Below, piece after piece: positions 1 through 8,658 of a stretch of 51,345 bases of DNA. The stretch comes from Cytophagaceae bacterium (GTDB lineage Bacteria > Bacteroidota > Bacteroidia > Cytophagales > Cytophagaceae). A program made the translations under genes and the position numbers. The notes below the pieces were generated by a model that searched no databases, had not been told where the DNA came from, and was given only the letters and a program-made list of their open reading frames with translations. The stretch lies in assembly GCA_025054875.1 (NCBI GenBank), contig JANWYS010000005.1, positions 1 through 51,345 of the forward strand. Direction: 5' to 3'. Position 1 is the stretch's first letter. The number at the start of each line of letters is the position of its first letter.

Positions 1-92
1 AGCCATGGCCGGCACGGCCAGTGCGGAGCTTCAGCGGAGCACCGAAGCGATAGCGGAGTGGCGGACAGCCCGGCCCCGCAGGGGCGCGCCCA
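1..92. repeat. GC-rich dispersed repeat, copy 1 (cut by window edge)
   Basis: A strongly GC-rich block in otherwise AT-rich DNA. It matches 24603-24694 over 92 bp with only three differences. It can fold into three hairpins. One has 6-bp arms at 6-11 and 15-20 with a GCA loop. A second pairs GCTTC (28-32) with GAAGC (44-48), with an inner GG/CC pair. A third pairs GCCCC (73-77) with GGGGC (81-85), again with a GCA loop. It lies 3' of the yceI-like gene. No protein is supported here; the GC-rich frames are shadows. The left end is not visible. Positions 93-236 show nothing recognisable. Confidence 0.85.
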
Positions 93-236
93 AAAGAAAA
101 AACATCTCGCCACATTTTCTGCTCATGCGGAATACAGGCTTTAAGAACTTTGTCATTGTAACAATTTTATAGCCAAACGAAAATAGCCACTTCGCTGGAA
201 CAAAGTGGCTACTTCGCACATAATTACTTATTGAAA

Positions 237-788
237 TTATCTTTGCTCTATCAATTGAATATTCATGTGAAGTTTTACTTCATCCGATACCACTTGATTA
301 CCTAGCACATTGCGTTCATCCCACCATATGTTAAAATCTTTTCTGTTGATGACACCACTCACTTCAAATCCGGCACGGTGATTGTTGAACGAATCGTATG
401 TTTGTCCACCATATATTACATCCAACTCTACATGCCTGGTTATATCTCGAATGGTAAGTTCACCTTGAAGTTTGTAGTACTCTGTGTTTATTTTGTAGAA
501 AGACGTTGAGCGGAACCAGATTTTAGGATACTGTTCAGCATTGAAAAAATCATTAGATTTTAAATGCGCATCACGTTGCGGTTGATTGGTATCTATGCTG
601 TTCACATCTAAGTTGAAACTTATATGAGCATCCGTGAAGTCTTCATTAGGAGATTCCACATAACATTCAAAATTTCTAAACCTTCCTGTTATGGTAGATA
701 TGAGTAGATTTTTTACTTTAAATTCCACTTCAGAGTGCATAGGGTCTATAGCCCATTTGGTAATAACGTTTACAAGTTCAGTAGTCAT
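237..788 (-). CDS. YceI family protein (lipid/isoprenoid-binding-like)
   Basis: The 183-residue product has the YceI pattern: an opening W-x-I-D-P-x-H-S-E-V-x-F motif near residues 12-23, a conserved GRF around residue 35, an R-D-x-H-L-x-S-x-D-F-F stretch near residues 72-83, then YPKI, and a final V-x-L-x-x-x-I-Q strand. The family forms a lipocalin-like barrel that binds long isoprenoid or fatty chains. Many members are periplasmic, but this one has no signal peptide, so a cytoplasmic location is likely. Length is normal for the family. The ATG start is the first possible one. The next minus-strand gene upstream is 243 bp away, so it probably has its own promoter. The physiological ligand cannot be told from sequence. 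Confidence 0.85.
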   Translation of the reverse strand: MTTELVNVITKWAIDPMHSEVEFKVKNLLISTITGRFRNFECYVESPNEDFTDAHISFNLDVNSIDTNQPQRDAHLKSNDFFNAEQYPKIWFRSTSFYKINTEYYKLQGELTIRDITRHVELDVIYGGQTYDSFNNHRAGFEVSGVINRKDFNIWWDERNVLGNQVVSDEVKLHMNIQLIEQR

Positions 789-1031
789 AGTAGTATAGGT
801 TTTAATGGTGAGTAATAAATTTTGTTATGCAATAATAAAAATTGAATGTTTATTTGCTGCTAATTTTGTGTTAATTAAATATGATTAGTATTGCCATTCA
901 CAAATTTAAACATACGTAAAGGTTAAATATATTACAATGCTTGTTTTTATGAGTGTTTCTTTAGTGTAGCATGCCAAAGAAGGCGCCGAATGTATTGTAC
1001 TTTGATTTGTTTCATTTAACATTATGAGGTT

Positions 1032-2363
1032 TTATGGATCTTGTCTGGAGATATTAGTGCCTGAATTGCAAGATATGGCAATGACTTGTTTGTTTATTAA
1101 ATTCAAAATAACTGCGCACAATAACGCAAAAAATCCAAGTATGAAATATGCCCAAGTAATGTTGGAACCCTCACTGAAGAATGAATAACTGAACAGAGAA
1201 ATAAAGAAAATTCTGATAACTGTCACCAATACATTTAACATACTATTTACTCTTCCGGCAATTTGATTAGGAATTATGGTAAATAAGTAAGTAACTCTGA
1301 ATATTCTTGATCCGGAATTGGTGAATCCGATGACAAAACAAAACACATAAAGAACCCACTCCATTTTGCTTAGTGAGGTCAGCAAAAATGCTATGGCTGT
1401 TACAAAGGTTAGATATGATATAGAATGCACAGGAGATAATCGGGAAATGATTTTTTTAATTAACAATCCGGAAAGCAATGAACCACCGGCATATAGAAAT
1501 TCCGACAAGCCTAATGCTTCAGCTCCTAATTCCAAATGACGGTCAATATAAAGAGGAAGTAATGTAAATATTTGTACCAACACAATGATGAAAATTGCAT
1601 ATGAACAAAGGGAGAAAACCGATATAACAGGGTTACTCATAAGAAAATTGTGAGCCGTTTTTATACGCTCAAACATTGAACTAATGTTGTTGTTTTCTTT
1701 TAGCACGGCTTTTTGAGGTTTATATTTTATGAATAAAATAATGACGAAGCTAAGAGCGTAAGTGAGAGCATCCATGAGAAAGATTTGATACATATCCCAT
1801 TTTTCGACCTTGATGAAAACGTAAACCGTATTTCCAAAGATTTCAAAGTCATTAAATGAATCAAGGCCATTAATAAGCAATGTACCTACTGCTGCCGCTG
1901 CTATCACGCTACACTGTCCGGTAACTTCTATGTATGTGCTCACCTTACTATAGTAGCGAGGGTTCGTCATCTCCTGCACAATAGCGTAGAGATTCGGATA
2001 ATGTATGTAATATGAAAAGAAGATGATGGCAAATACACACACAATTACCCAGTTGGGCAATACCGACCACACAATCCCACATATACCTGCTGTCATGAGT
2101 AGAAGAGCTCCCGACAGATTGGTATACAAAAAAATTGCCTTGCGATTTTTGCTGTCAATAAGTGTACCCGCGTAAACTCCCCAAAAGATTGAAATAAACG
2201 TAATGACAGAATAAGACAATATGAAAAATCTCTCTTGTTCAAGTTGGGTAAAATACCATGGAATGAGCATCATAGTGATGCCTTGTGCAAATCCACAAAT
2301 GCTGTTGGCTATAAGAATGAGCGCTATGGATTTTGTTTGTTCACTATGATATATCCCTGCCAC
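1032..2363 (-). CDS. MFS-type transporter
   Basis: A 443-residue hydrophobic protein with about 12 predicted membrane segments. A polar loop around residues 220-240 separates the two six-helix halves, as in major facilitator superfamily members. An early I-D-S-x-N-R-K sequence after the second helix resembles the MFS motif A loop. The overall pattern fits the MFS_1/MFS_3 (enterobactin exporter EntS-like) efflux group, but the substrate is unknown. The frame opens with GTG directly after an in-frame TAG, so GTG at 2363 is the likely start. A possible promoter on the minus strand has TTG at 2417-2419, 22 bp, then a TAnnTTTG-like element at 2387-2394; this is weak. The gene stands alone, 243 bp before yceI on the same strand. 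Confidence 0.75.
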   Translation of the reverse strand: MAGIYHSEQTKSIALILIANSICGFAQGITMMLIPWYFTQLEQERFFILSYSVITFISIFWGVYAGTLIDSKNRKAIFLYTNLSGALLLMTAGICGIVWSVLPNWVIVCVFAIIFFSYYIHYPNLYAIVQEMTNPRYYSKVSTYIEVTGQCSVIAAAAVGTLLINGLDSFNDFEIFGNTVYVFIKVEKWDMYQIFLMDALTYALSFVIILFIKYKPQKAVLKENNNISSMFERIKTAHNFLMSNPVISVFSLCSYAIFIIVLVQIFTLLPLYIDRHLELGAEALGLSEFLYAGGSLLSGLLIKKIISRLSPVHSISYLTFVTAIAFLLTSLSKMEWVLYVFCFVIGFTNSGSRIFRVTYLFTIIPNQIAGRVNSMLNVLVTVIRIFFISLFSYSFFSEGSNITWAYFILGFFALLCAVILNLINKQVIAISCNSGTNISRQDP

Positions 2364-2450
2364 CTACTGCTTTCGACATTCATCGTCTAAAGTATTGTTT
2401 AGAAATTAATTTTACTCAAGCCATCTGTTAATTTAATGTGAATTTTAAGC

Positions 2451-2686
2451 ATGTTTAATGGTGATTACCGAAGAAGTTTAATCCATTTTGAGTTCAACCT
2501 AATTTTATACAGTAGAAAAAATTTTGGACTCAAAAAGCAATAGAAAACATTGCTGATGAATTGGTTGACAACTGCATTTTACATTGCTGTGCTTCGGAAG
2601 TATTTCACATAAGATTTGAGAATAACAGAACTATTGCAAAAAAAGGATTCAAAGAAAAGTTGAAAAACTGGCGCGACAGACTTTAA
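2451..2686 (+). pseudogene. Possible frameshifted gene relic, unrecognised
   Basis: The 593-bp gap between the MFS gene and proC holds no intact gene. An ATG at 2451 opens a 30-codon frame ending at 2543. From 2516 to 2686 the adjacent frame stays open for 56 codons and ends in TAA. The two join if one base is shifted in the A-run at 2532-2536. The second part reads like protein: amphipathic, with K-A-I-E-N-I-A-D-E-L and a basic, tryptophan-containing C-terminus. I do not recognise a family. It could be a decayed small gene or chance. The rest of the gap shows nothing definite. Confidence 0.3.
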
Positions 2687-2956
2687 CCGTTACTACTTGT
2701 CTTTGTATTCCCAAGCGACTTGTATCAAAATAATGTTTTTGATTAGAACGTAATTAATTACCTTAAGTTATGTTTAAAATGCTTTACAATAGCCGCATGG
2801 ATAATGAAAAATCATCTAACCCTGTCTGACGTTCATGATAAATAGCTGGTAAGTCTCTGGTGTTAAACCATGCCTGGTAAGAGCTCTATTTTTATGCATA
2901 AAGAGAAAAAGTAAAAATGTTTATTATATTTCATCCGAATTAACATTGTACACTCT

Positions 2957-3760
2957 ATGAAAATTGCCATTATCGGAGGCGGCAACATGGGTAGCACATA
3001 TGCACGTGCATTCGTGCAGAGCAATATAGTAGCCGTAAATGACCTTTTGATTGTTGAAAAACATGATGAGAAACTTGAGGAATTAAAAAAAGAAGGTATC
3101 GCTCTGCTCTGTAAAAGTATTGATGACAATTTGTTGAAATATTCAATAATCATATGCGCCGTAAAACCTCAGGATTTCAGAATCATGGCGCAAGACCTCA
3201 AAAACCACATACACGAAAATCAATTGATGGTTTCAATAATGGCCGGCATAAAGATAGAGACGATACAGAAACTACTGTCGCACAAAAAAGTAGTACGTGC
3301 CATGCCAAACACGCCGGCACAACTTGGATTTGGCATCACTGCTTTTGCAGCTGCTCCGGAAGTTTCGTTTGAAGACATAAGTAAAGTAGACACACTGTTG
3401 GAAACTACCGGAAAATCCATATTCATGAAAGATGAGATGCTGCTTGATGCCGTAACCGCACTAAGCGGCAGCGGCCCGGCTTACTTTTACTACATCGTAA
3501 AACACATGATAGAAGCCGGCAAACAAATGGGCATAGAAGAACCTGTGGCGGCCATGCTCGTAAAACAAACCATGTTGGGTAGTTTCCAAATCATGAACAA
3601 CTCTAAGAGCTCTCTAGATGACATGATAAAAGCTGTTGCCTCCAAAGGAGGTACCACAGAAGCAGCCCTAAGAAAATTTGAAGAATATCATCTGGGGCAA
3701 CATATCATAGAAGCCCTTAAAGCCGCCGAGCAAAGAGCTAAGGAATTGTCTTTGGGTTAA
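2957..3760 (+). CDS. proC: Pyrroline-5-carboxylate reductase
   Basis: Catalyses the last step of proline synthesis, the NAD(P)H-dependent reduction of 1-pyrroline-5-carboxylate to proline. The 267-residue protein starts with a Rossmann dinucleotide-binding loop, I-I-G-G-G-N-M-G, at residues 4-11. It has the AVKPQ segment near residue 68 and the MPNTPA motif near 115. The C-terminal dimer/active-site signature A-L-S-G-S-G-P-A-Y lies near residue 170, and S-K-G-G-T-T-E-A near 230. Length is normal. The ATG at 2957 directly precedes the Rossmann strand. No other proline genes are nearby. The following gene begins 99 bp downstream and is functionally unrelated. Confidence 0.96.
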   Translation: MKIAIIGGGNMGSTYARAFVQSNIVAVNDLLIVEKHDEKLEELKKEGIALLCKSIDDNLLKYSIIICAVKPQDFRIMAQDLKNHIHENQLMVSIMAGIKIETIQKLLSHKKVVRAMPNTPAQLGFGITAFAAAPEVSFEDISKVDTLLETTGKSIFMKDEMLLDAVTALSGSGPAYFYYIVKHMIEAGKQMGIEEPVAAMLVKQTMLGSFQIMNNSKSSLDDMIKAVASKGGTTEAALRKFEEYHLGQHIIEALKAAEQRAKELSLG

Positions 3761-3859
3761 CAAACGGCTTGCATAAAATGACCATTGTCAGTCTCTTCGG
3801 TGACCGGCATCATGTGTTAATTATTGCGGATATGCTTTGTTTGTTAGAAATTTTCAGAC

Positions 3860-6337
3860 ATGGACACGTCTACTGTTCCGCAAAAAAAACTGAATGCATG
3901 TATCTGTACTCATTGCGGAGATTCCTGCAGTACAGAATCAGCAATTTACTATAACGATTTGCCCTTCTGTTGTAGCGGATGTCAGGCGGTGTACGAACTG
4001 TTGCAAAATAACGAATTGTGCCAATACTATTCGTTTGAAAATTCACCCGGAATAAAAATCCAAATTCCTTCAGATGATAAGTATGCATATTTAGACAGTG
4101 AAGAAGTCATTCAGCAGATCGTACAATTTCGCGAAGGTGGTTATATGCGTCATACTTTTTACATACCTTCCATTCACTGCAGCTCGTGTGTGTGGCTGCT
4201 GGAAAATTTACATAAGCTTAACCCGGGCATCATAAGCTCGAGAGTAAATTTTTTGAAAAAGGAAGTCAATATTTCATGGCAAGAAAAACAAATATCATTT
4301 AGAAGTGTAGTAGAACTGCTCGCTAAAATCGGCTATACCCCCAACATCGAATTCAGAAAAAACACATCTCCTAAAAAATCAGAACAAAGTCATAGAGAGC
4401 TTTATACAAAGCTGGCTGTTGCCGGATTTTGTGCGGGCAATATCATGTTGTTGAGTTTTCCTGAATATCTCGGTATTGATAAAATAGTTGACAAAGAATT
4501 TATAAAATTATTCGGATACATTAATATACTTCTGTCGTTGCCGGTCTTTTTTTACTGCTGTTCTGACTATTTCAGGTCAGCATGGTATGCATTAAAAACC
4601 TATTCGATAAATATTGATGTGCCGATTTCATCAGGTTTTATATCTATTTTTACAAAAAGTATTTATGATATCCTTACTCACAGCGGAAGCGGATATTTAG
4701 ATTCGTTTAGTGGTTTGGTATTTTTTCTTTTTATAGGCAAATGGTATCAGCGGAAGACTTATGATGCTATATCTTTCTCACGTGATTATTCCTCATACTT
4801 TCCTGTTGCTGCTTTGAAAATAGAAGACAATAGTGAACGATACGTACCTATACAGCATCTCAAGAAGGGAGATGAAATACGGGTACATCATAATGAGGTT
4901 ATTCCGGCAGATGGCATATTGCTGGAGGGAAATGCCAGCATAGATTACAGTTTTGTGACCGGTGAATCGAAAATAATACAAAAACAAAAAAACGATACAC
5001 TATATGCCGGAGGGCGACAAATGGGCACAAACATTCGTGTAAAATTGCTTAGTAATGTTTCTCAAAGCCGCTTTTTGCAGTTGTGGAATCAAGACATTTT
5101 CTCAAAACAGCAATATGTTGGCCTTTCAAAAGTAGCCGATAGCTTTGCCAAACCTTTCACAATAACTGTCTTGCTCGTTGCGATAATTACAACTATTTAC
5201 TGGTGGTTCACCGATATTGATATGCTTTTAAAAGCGGTTGTTTCAGTTCTGGTGGTGGCATGTCCATGCGCTCTTGCTCTGTCGGCTCCATTCACTTTAG
5301 GAAATGCTCTTGCACGTCTTGGAAACGTAGGAATATTTTTAAAGAATGCAAATGTGGTAGAACTACTCGCCTATGTAGATACCATAGTGTTTGACAAAAC
5401 TGGTACCCTTACCACTCGCGACCATAGCACCGTAGAGTACAAAGGTATACCGCTTAGCAACGATGATTTAGTATACATAAAATCAACCGTAGTGCACTCT
5501 GCTCATCCGCTGAGTATGCTGCTTTGCGAACATTTAAACACTGTTAATACTATACCTATACAGCAGTATGAAGAGGTTACATCAAAGGGTATTGAAGCTA
5601 AAATAAATGACGTGTGTGTAAAAATAGGTTCGCAGGAGTTTGTATGTGATACAAGCGATAACACAACGAATGAAACATGCATATACATATCCATCGGCGA
5701 AAACGTAAAAGGATACTTTTCTCTTACCAACTTGTATCGAAAAGGTATGGATAAGTTGATAAAGGAATTATCAAAAAAATATTCTCTGCATGTGCTGTCT
5801 GGCGACAACGAAAGTGAACGCAAATATTTGGAATCGCTTTTTCCGGAAAAAGATAACATTCATTTCTTTCAAACTCCGGAAAGCAAATATACCTATGTGA
5901 AGAAACTTATGGAACAAGGCAATAATGTAATGATGATCGGAGATGGTCTGAACGATGCAGCAGCTTTGAAACAAGCCAATATAGGACTTACAGTTGTAGA
6001 TGACATTCACAGTTTCACTCCTGCTTGTGACGGCATGTTAAAAGCAAATCGGCTGCAATACTTGCATGCTCTCTTACAATTTGCACAAAATTCGAAAAAA
6101 ATAATTTCATTCAGCATAGGTTTTTCTATTGTTTACAACATTGTGGGCATCAGCTTTGCGGTACAAGGCGCTTTCAGCCCTCTGGTAGCAGCTATCATGA
6201 TGCCGACAAGCTCTGTATTAGTTGTGAGTCTATGTACCCTTGGCGTGTGGTGGTATTGGCAAAAATTTAGAAAATCAATATTCAACAACATTTCCGATTT
6301 GGATGAAAATTTGAGTTTACTATCAAATTCAATATGA
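3860..6337 (+). CDS. ccoI: CcoI/FixI-type copper-translocating P-type ATPase
   Basis: An 825-residue heavy-metal P1B ATPase. The N-terminus carries the cysteine-rich CcoI/FixI signature (C-x-H-C-G near residues 16-20 and C-C-x-G-C near 37-41). An HMA-type domain follows, with CSSC at 107-110. Further on come the membrane segments, the TGES phosphatase motif, the CPC metal-site motif at 468-470, the DKTGT phosphorylation site with Asp512, and the GDGLND hinge. In the family it exports copper for assembly of cbb3-type cytochrome oxidase. In Bacteroidota the gene usually sits beside ccoS and ccoN; neither is in the window, and the 189 bp after the stop hold no small ccoS frame. The cbb3 role is therefore inferred from the N-terminal architecture. 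Confidence 0.9.
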   Translation: MDTSTVPQKKLNACICTHCGDSCSTESAIYYNDLPFCCSGCQAVYELLQNNELCQYYSFENSPGIKIQIPSDDKYAYLDSEEVIQQIVQFREGGYMRHTFYIPSIHCSSCVWLLENLHKLNPGIISSRVNFLKKEVNISWQEKQISFRSVVELLAKIGYTPNIEFRKNTSPKKSEQSHRELYTKLAVAGFCAGNIMLLSFPEYLGIDKIVDKEFIKLFGYINILLSLPVFFYCCSDYFRSAWYALKTYSINIDVPISSGFISIFTKSIYDILTHSGSGYLDSFSGLVFFLFIGKWYQRKTYDAISFSRDYSSYFPVAALKIEDNSERYVPIQHLKKGDEIRVHHNEVIPADGILLEGNASIDYSFVTGESKIIQKQKNDTLYAGGRQMGTNIRVKLLSNVSQSRFLQLWNQDIFSKQQYVGLSKVADSFAKPFTITVLLVAIITTIYWWFTDIDMLLKAVVSVLVVACPCALALSAPFTLGNALARLGNVGIFLKNANVVELLAYVDTIVFDKTGTLTTRDHSTVEYKGIPLSNDDLVYIKSTVVHSAHPLSMLLCEHLNTVNTIPIQQYEEVTSKGIEAKINDVCVKIGSQEFVCDTSDNTTNETCIYISIGENVKGYFSLTNLYRKGMDKLIKELSKKYSLHVLSGDNESERKYLESLFPEKDNIHFFQTPESKYTYVKKLMEQGNNVMMIGDGLNDAAALKQANIGLTVVDDIHSFTPACDGMLKANRLQYLHALLQFAQNSKKIISFSIGFSIVYNIVGISFAVQGAFSPLVAAIMMPTSSVLVVSLCTLGVWWYWQKFRKSIFNNISDLDENLSLLSNSI

Positions 6338-6476
6338 TTCTTTAGTGTTAAATACATTAACGGCAAATCAAACGCTTATGATCAATACATTTTGATTTTT
6401 TGATTGCCTCTGTCCACTTCTCAGATACTAACATCCTTGTAAGATAAACTCAAAAATTAATAGAAAATTAAACATA

Positions 6477-6513
6477 GGAAACTTTGGAAATGCATAAAGT
6501 TTCCATAGTTTTG
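6477..6513 (+). promoter_or_regulatory. TetR operator overlapping the efflux operon promoter
   Basis: A perfect 9-bp inverted repeat, GGAAACTTT at 6477-6485 and AAAGTTTCC at 6496-6504, with a 10-bp spacer. It covers a consensus Bacteroidota promoter: TTTG at 6483-6486, 19 bp, TAGTTTTG at 6506-6513. The tetR start codon is at 6527, so the leader is very short. A repressor dimer on the palindrome would block the -33 element and spacer, giving autorepression of tetR and control of the efflux genes that follow. Confidence 0.85.
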
Positions 6514-6526
6514 TGCGGACAAAATC

Positions 6527-7147
6527 ATGGAAACTGATATTAAAGTTACCATCATTCACAAAGCCGGCGAACTGTTCCTCAAGTTTGGCCTGAAAAGTAT
6601 CTCTATGGATGATATTGCTAAGTCATTATCCATTTCTAAAAAAACCATATATAAATTTTTTAAAAATAAAGACGACCTTATTAACTCGCATGTATTTCAT
6701 TTTATAGAGCTGCAAAAATCCGAAATATTGCGCCTCAAGAAGGAAAGTAACGATCCGATTCACAACCTCATATTGATATCGGAATACATGAAAAAAAATA
6801 TCATTAACATCGCTCCTGCCCTTATACACGACCTACAAAAGTATCATCCAAAGGCCTGGAGAATATATGTAAAATTCAAAAGAGGATTTCTGATAAACTA
6901 TATATCAGATACACTCGAAGAAGGCATACAGAAAGGATATTTCCGACAAGACATTCACCCTAAGATAATTGCTATAATACGTCTGGAAGAGGTAGAAACA
7001 GGCTTCAACACAGAAGTATTTCCACAAAATGAGTTTAACACTTCCGAAGTTCAGATGCAACTCTTCGAACACTACATACATGGTATATGTACCCTAAAGG
7101 GGCACAAGCTTTTAAACAAATACAGAGACATAATTGAGGATGAATAA
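6527..7147 (+). CDS. TetR/AcrR family transcriptional repressor
   Basis: A 206-residue regulator. The N-terminal helix-turn-helix is clear: the S-M-D-D-I-A-K-S-L-S-I-S-K-K-T-I-Y-K-F-F run near residues 26-45 is the classic TetR DNA-binding signature. The C-terminal ligand-binding half is divergent, as usual. It is the first gene of a set with tolC-, adaptor- and RND-type genes (49 bp to tolC). A 9-bp inverted repeat sits on its own promoter at 6477-6504. The natural reading is autorepression, relieved by a substrate of the pump; the inducer is unknown. Confidence 0.92.
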   Translation: METDIKVTIIHKAGELFLKFGLKSISMDDIAKSLSISKKTIYKFFKNKDDLINSHVFHFIELQKSEILRLKKESNDPIHNLILISEYMKKNIINIAPALIHDLQKYHPKAWRIYVKFKRGFLINYISDTLEEGIQKGYFRQDIHPKIIAIIRLEEVETGFNTEVFPQNEFNTSEVQMQLFEHYIHGICTLKGHKLLNKYRDIIEDE

Positions 7148-7195
7148 AACTTTTAAAGTTCATAACTATAACACTATAAAAAACGACACGCTAGT

Positions 7196-8614
7196 ATGAA
7201 GAAAATATTTTTGGGCTTTGCAGTTCCTTTTTATTTCGTGTGCACAACCCTTGCACAAGATACCGCTACTTTTAATCTGCAACAATGCATTGACTATGCC
7301 TTAAAAAACAATACGAATGTAAAAAATGCACAGTTTGATGAATACATAGCAAAGGCACAAGCCAAAGAGGTACGTGGTATAGGCTTGCCACAGGTAAATG
7401 CATCAGCTACCGTCATAGACAACCCCAACCTAAAAAAAATGTTCATACCTTTTCAGCAAGGTGATACAACAAATTTTTTAGGGCTCCCCCCTACCCTGCC
7501 AACAGATGTATATGTGTTCAATAATTTCTTCCAAACTCGAAACAGCGGAGATATAAATCTTACCGCCAATCAGCTTCTATTGAGCGGTTCTTACATAGTA
7601 GGCCTGCAAGCAGCAAAAGGCGTTGCCGATCTGATGAAAACCAATACTACCCTGACCAAAGTTCAGACTGTAGAAAACGTAACCAAAGCATACTACTTAG
7701 TTTTGATTAACAAAGAACGTGTTAATGTGTTTGATGCCAACTTAACGCGTCTGGATTCCGCAAGAAAGCAAACTAAAGCTTTGTATGAACAAGGATTCGT
7801 AGAAAAAATAGACGCCGACCGAATGGATGTAGCCTACAACAACTTGTTTACCGAGCGACAAAAGTTCATACAAATGCTGCAACTTTCCACTCTGCTACTC
7901 AAATTTCATATGGGATATGATGTAAACAAAAACCTGCAAATAGCCGGTGATATAAAAAATTATACTCCCACACTAATAACGACATCCCGCGACACCGGTA
8001 TGTATAAAAACAGAGCCGAATACAAGCTCTTGCAAAAACAATACGCATTGGAAAAACTGAACATGAAAAACAAATATATGGAAGGCACGCCTACACTGGC
8101 TCTGTTTGGAACATTGGGGTATATAAGGAGTACTAACTCATTGGGTGCTCTTTTTAAACGAAGCCCTGACCTACCTTTTGACGGCGGAGGTAGGATATTC
8201 AAGAACAATTGGTATTACTACGACTTTTGGGGCATCAGCCTCAATGTACCTCTTTTATCCGGGCTCAGCCGCACATATAAAATTCAACAGTCAAAAATTA
8301 ACCTGAAAAAAATTCAAAACAACATTGACAACTTCAAGCAGGCATCTGATATGGAAGTTATACAAGCAGAAGTCAATATGAAAAACGCACAACTCAATTT
8401 AGAGTCACATAAGAAAAATGTAGAGTTAGCCAAAGAAGTAGCACGTTTATCAAAAATAAAATACGAACAGGGAGTTGGTTCTAACCTTGAAGTGGTAGAT
8501 GCCGAAAGTTCTTATAAAGAGGCACAAACCAATTATTATGATGCGCTCTATCAACTTATCATTTCCGAAATTGATTATAAAAAAGCCACAGGCACACTCT
8601 ATAACGAACAATAA
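7196..8614 (+). CDS. TolC family outer membrane efflux protein
   Basis: A 472-residue protein with an N-terminal signal peptide ending near the A-Q at residues 20-21. It then has the TolC opening pattern F-N-L-Q-Q-C-I-D-Y-A-L-K-N-N and two long helical repeats. The C-terminal repeat contains the typical Y-E-Q-G-V-G-S-N-L-E-V-V-D-A motif near residues 423-436. It would form the trimeric outer-membrane channel for the RND pump encoded downstream. It lies between tetR and the adaptor gene; the adaptor start is 44 bp after its stop. Length is normal. Confidence 0.93.
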   Translation: MKKIFLGFAVPFYFVCTTLAQDTATFNLQQCIDYALKNNTNVKNAQFDEYIAKAQAKEVRGIGLPQVNASATVIDNPNLKKMFIPFQQGDTTNFLGLPPTLPTDVYVFNNFFQTRNSGDINLTANQLLLSGSYIVGLQAAKGVADLMKTNTTLTKVQTVENVTKAYYLVLINKERVNVFDANLTRLDSARKQTKALYEQGFVEKIDADRMDVAYNNLFTERQKFIQMLQLSTLLLKFHMGYDVNKNLQIAGDIKNYTPTLITTSRDTGMYKNRAEYKLLQKQYALEKLNMKNKYMEGTPTLALFGTLGYIRSTNSLGALFKRSPDLPFDGGGRIFKNNWYYYDFWGISLNVPLLSGLSRTYKIQQSKINLKKIQNNIDNFKQASDMEVIQAEVNMKNAQLNLESHKKNVELAKEVARLSKIKYEQGVGSNLEVVDAESSYKEAQTNYYDALYQLIISEIDYKKATGTLYNEQ

Positions 8615-8658
8615 ATATGCATATTCTAACAAATACAACAAACAATAAATTAATACAT

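Noticed and set aside
1-219. Open frames across the GC-rich repeat
   Set aside because: They follow from base composition of the repeat; the reading frame is not protein-like and changes after the repeat ends.
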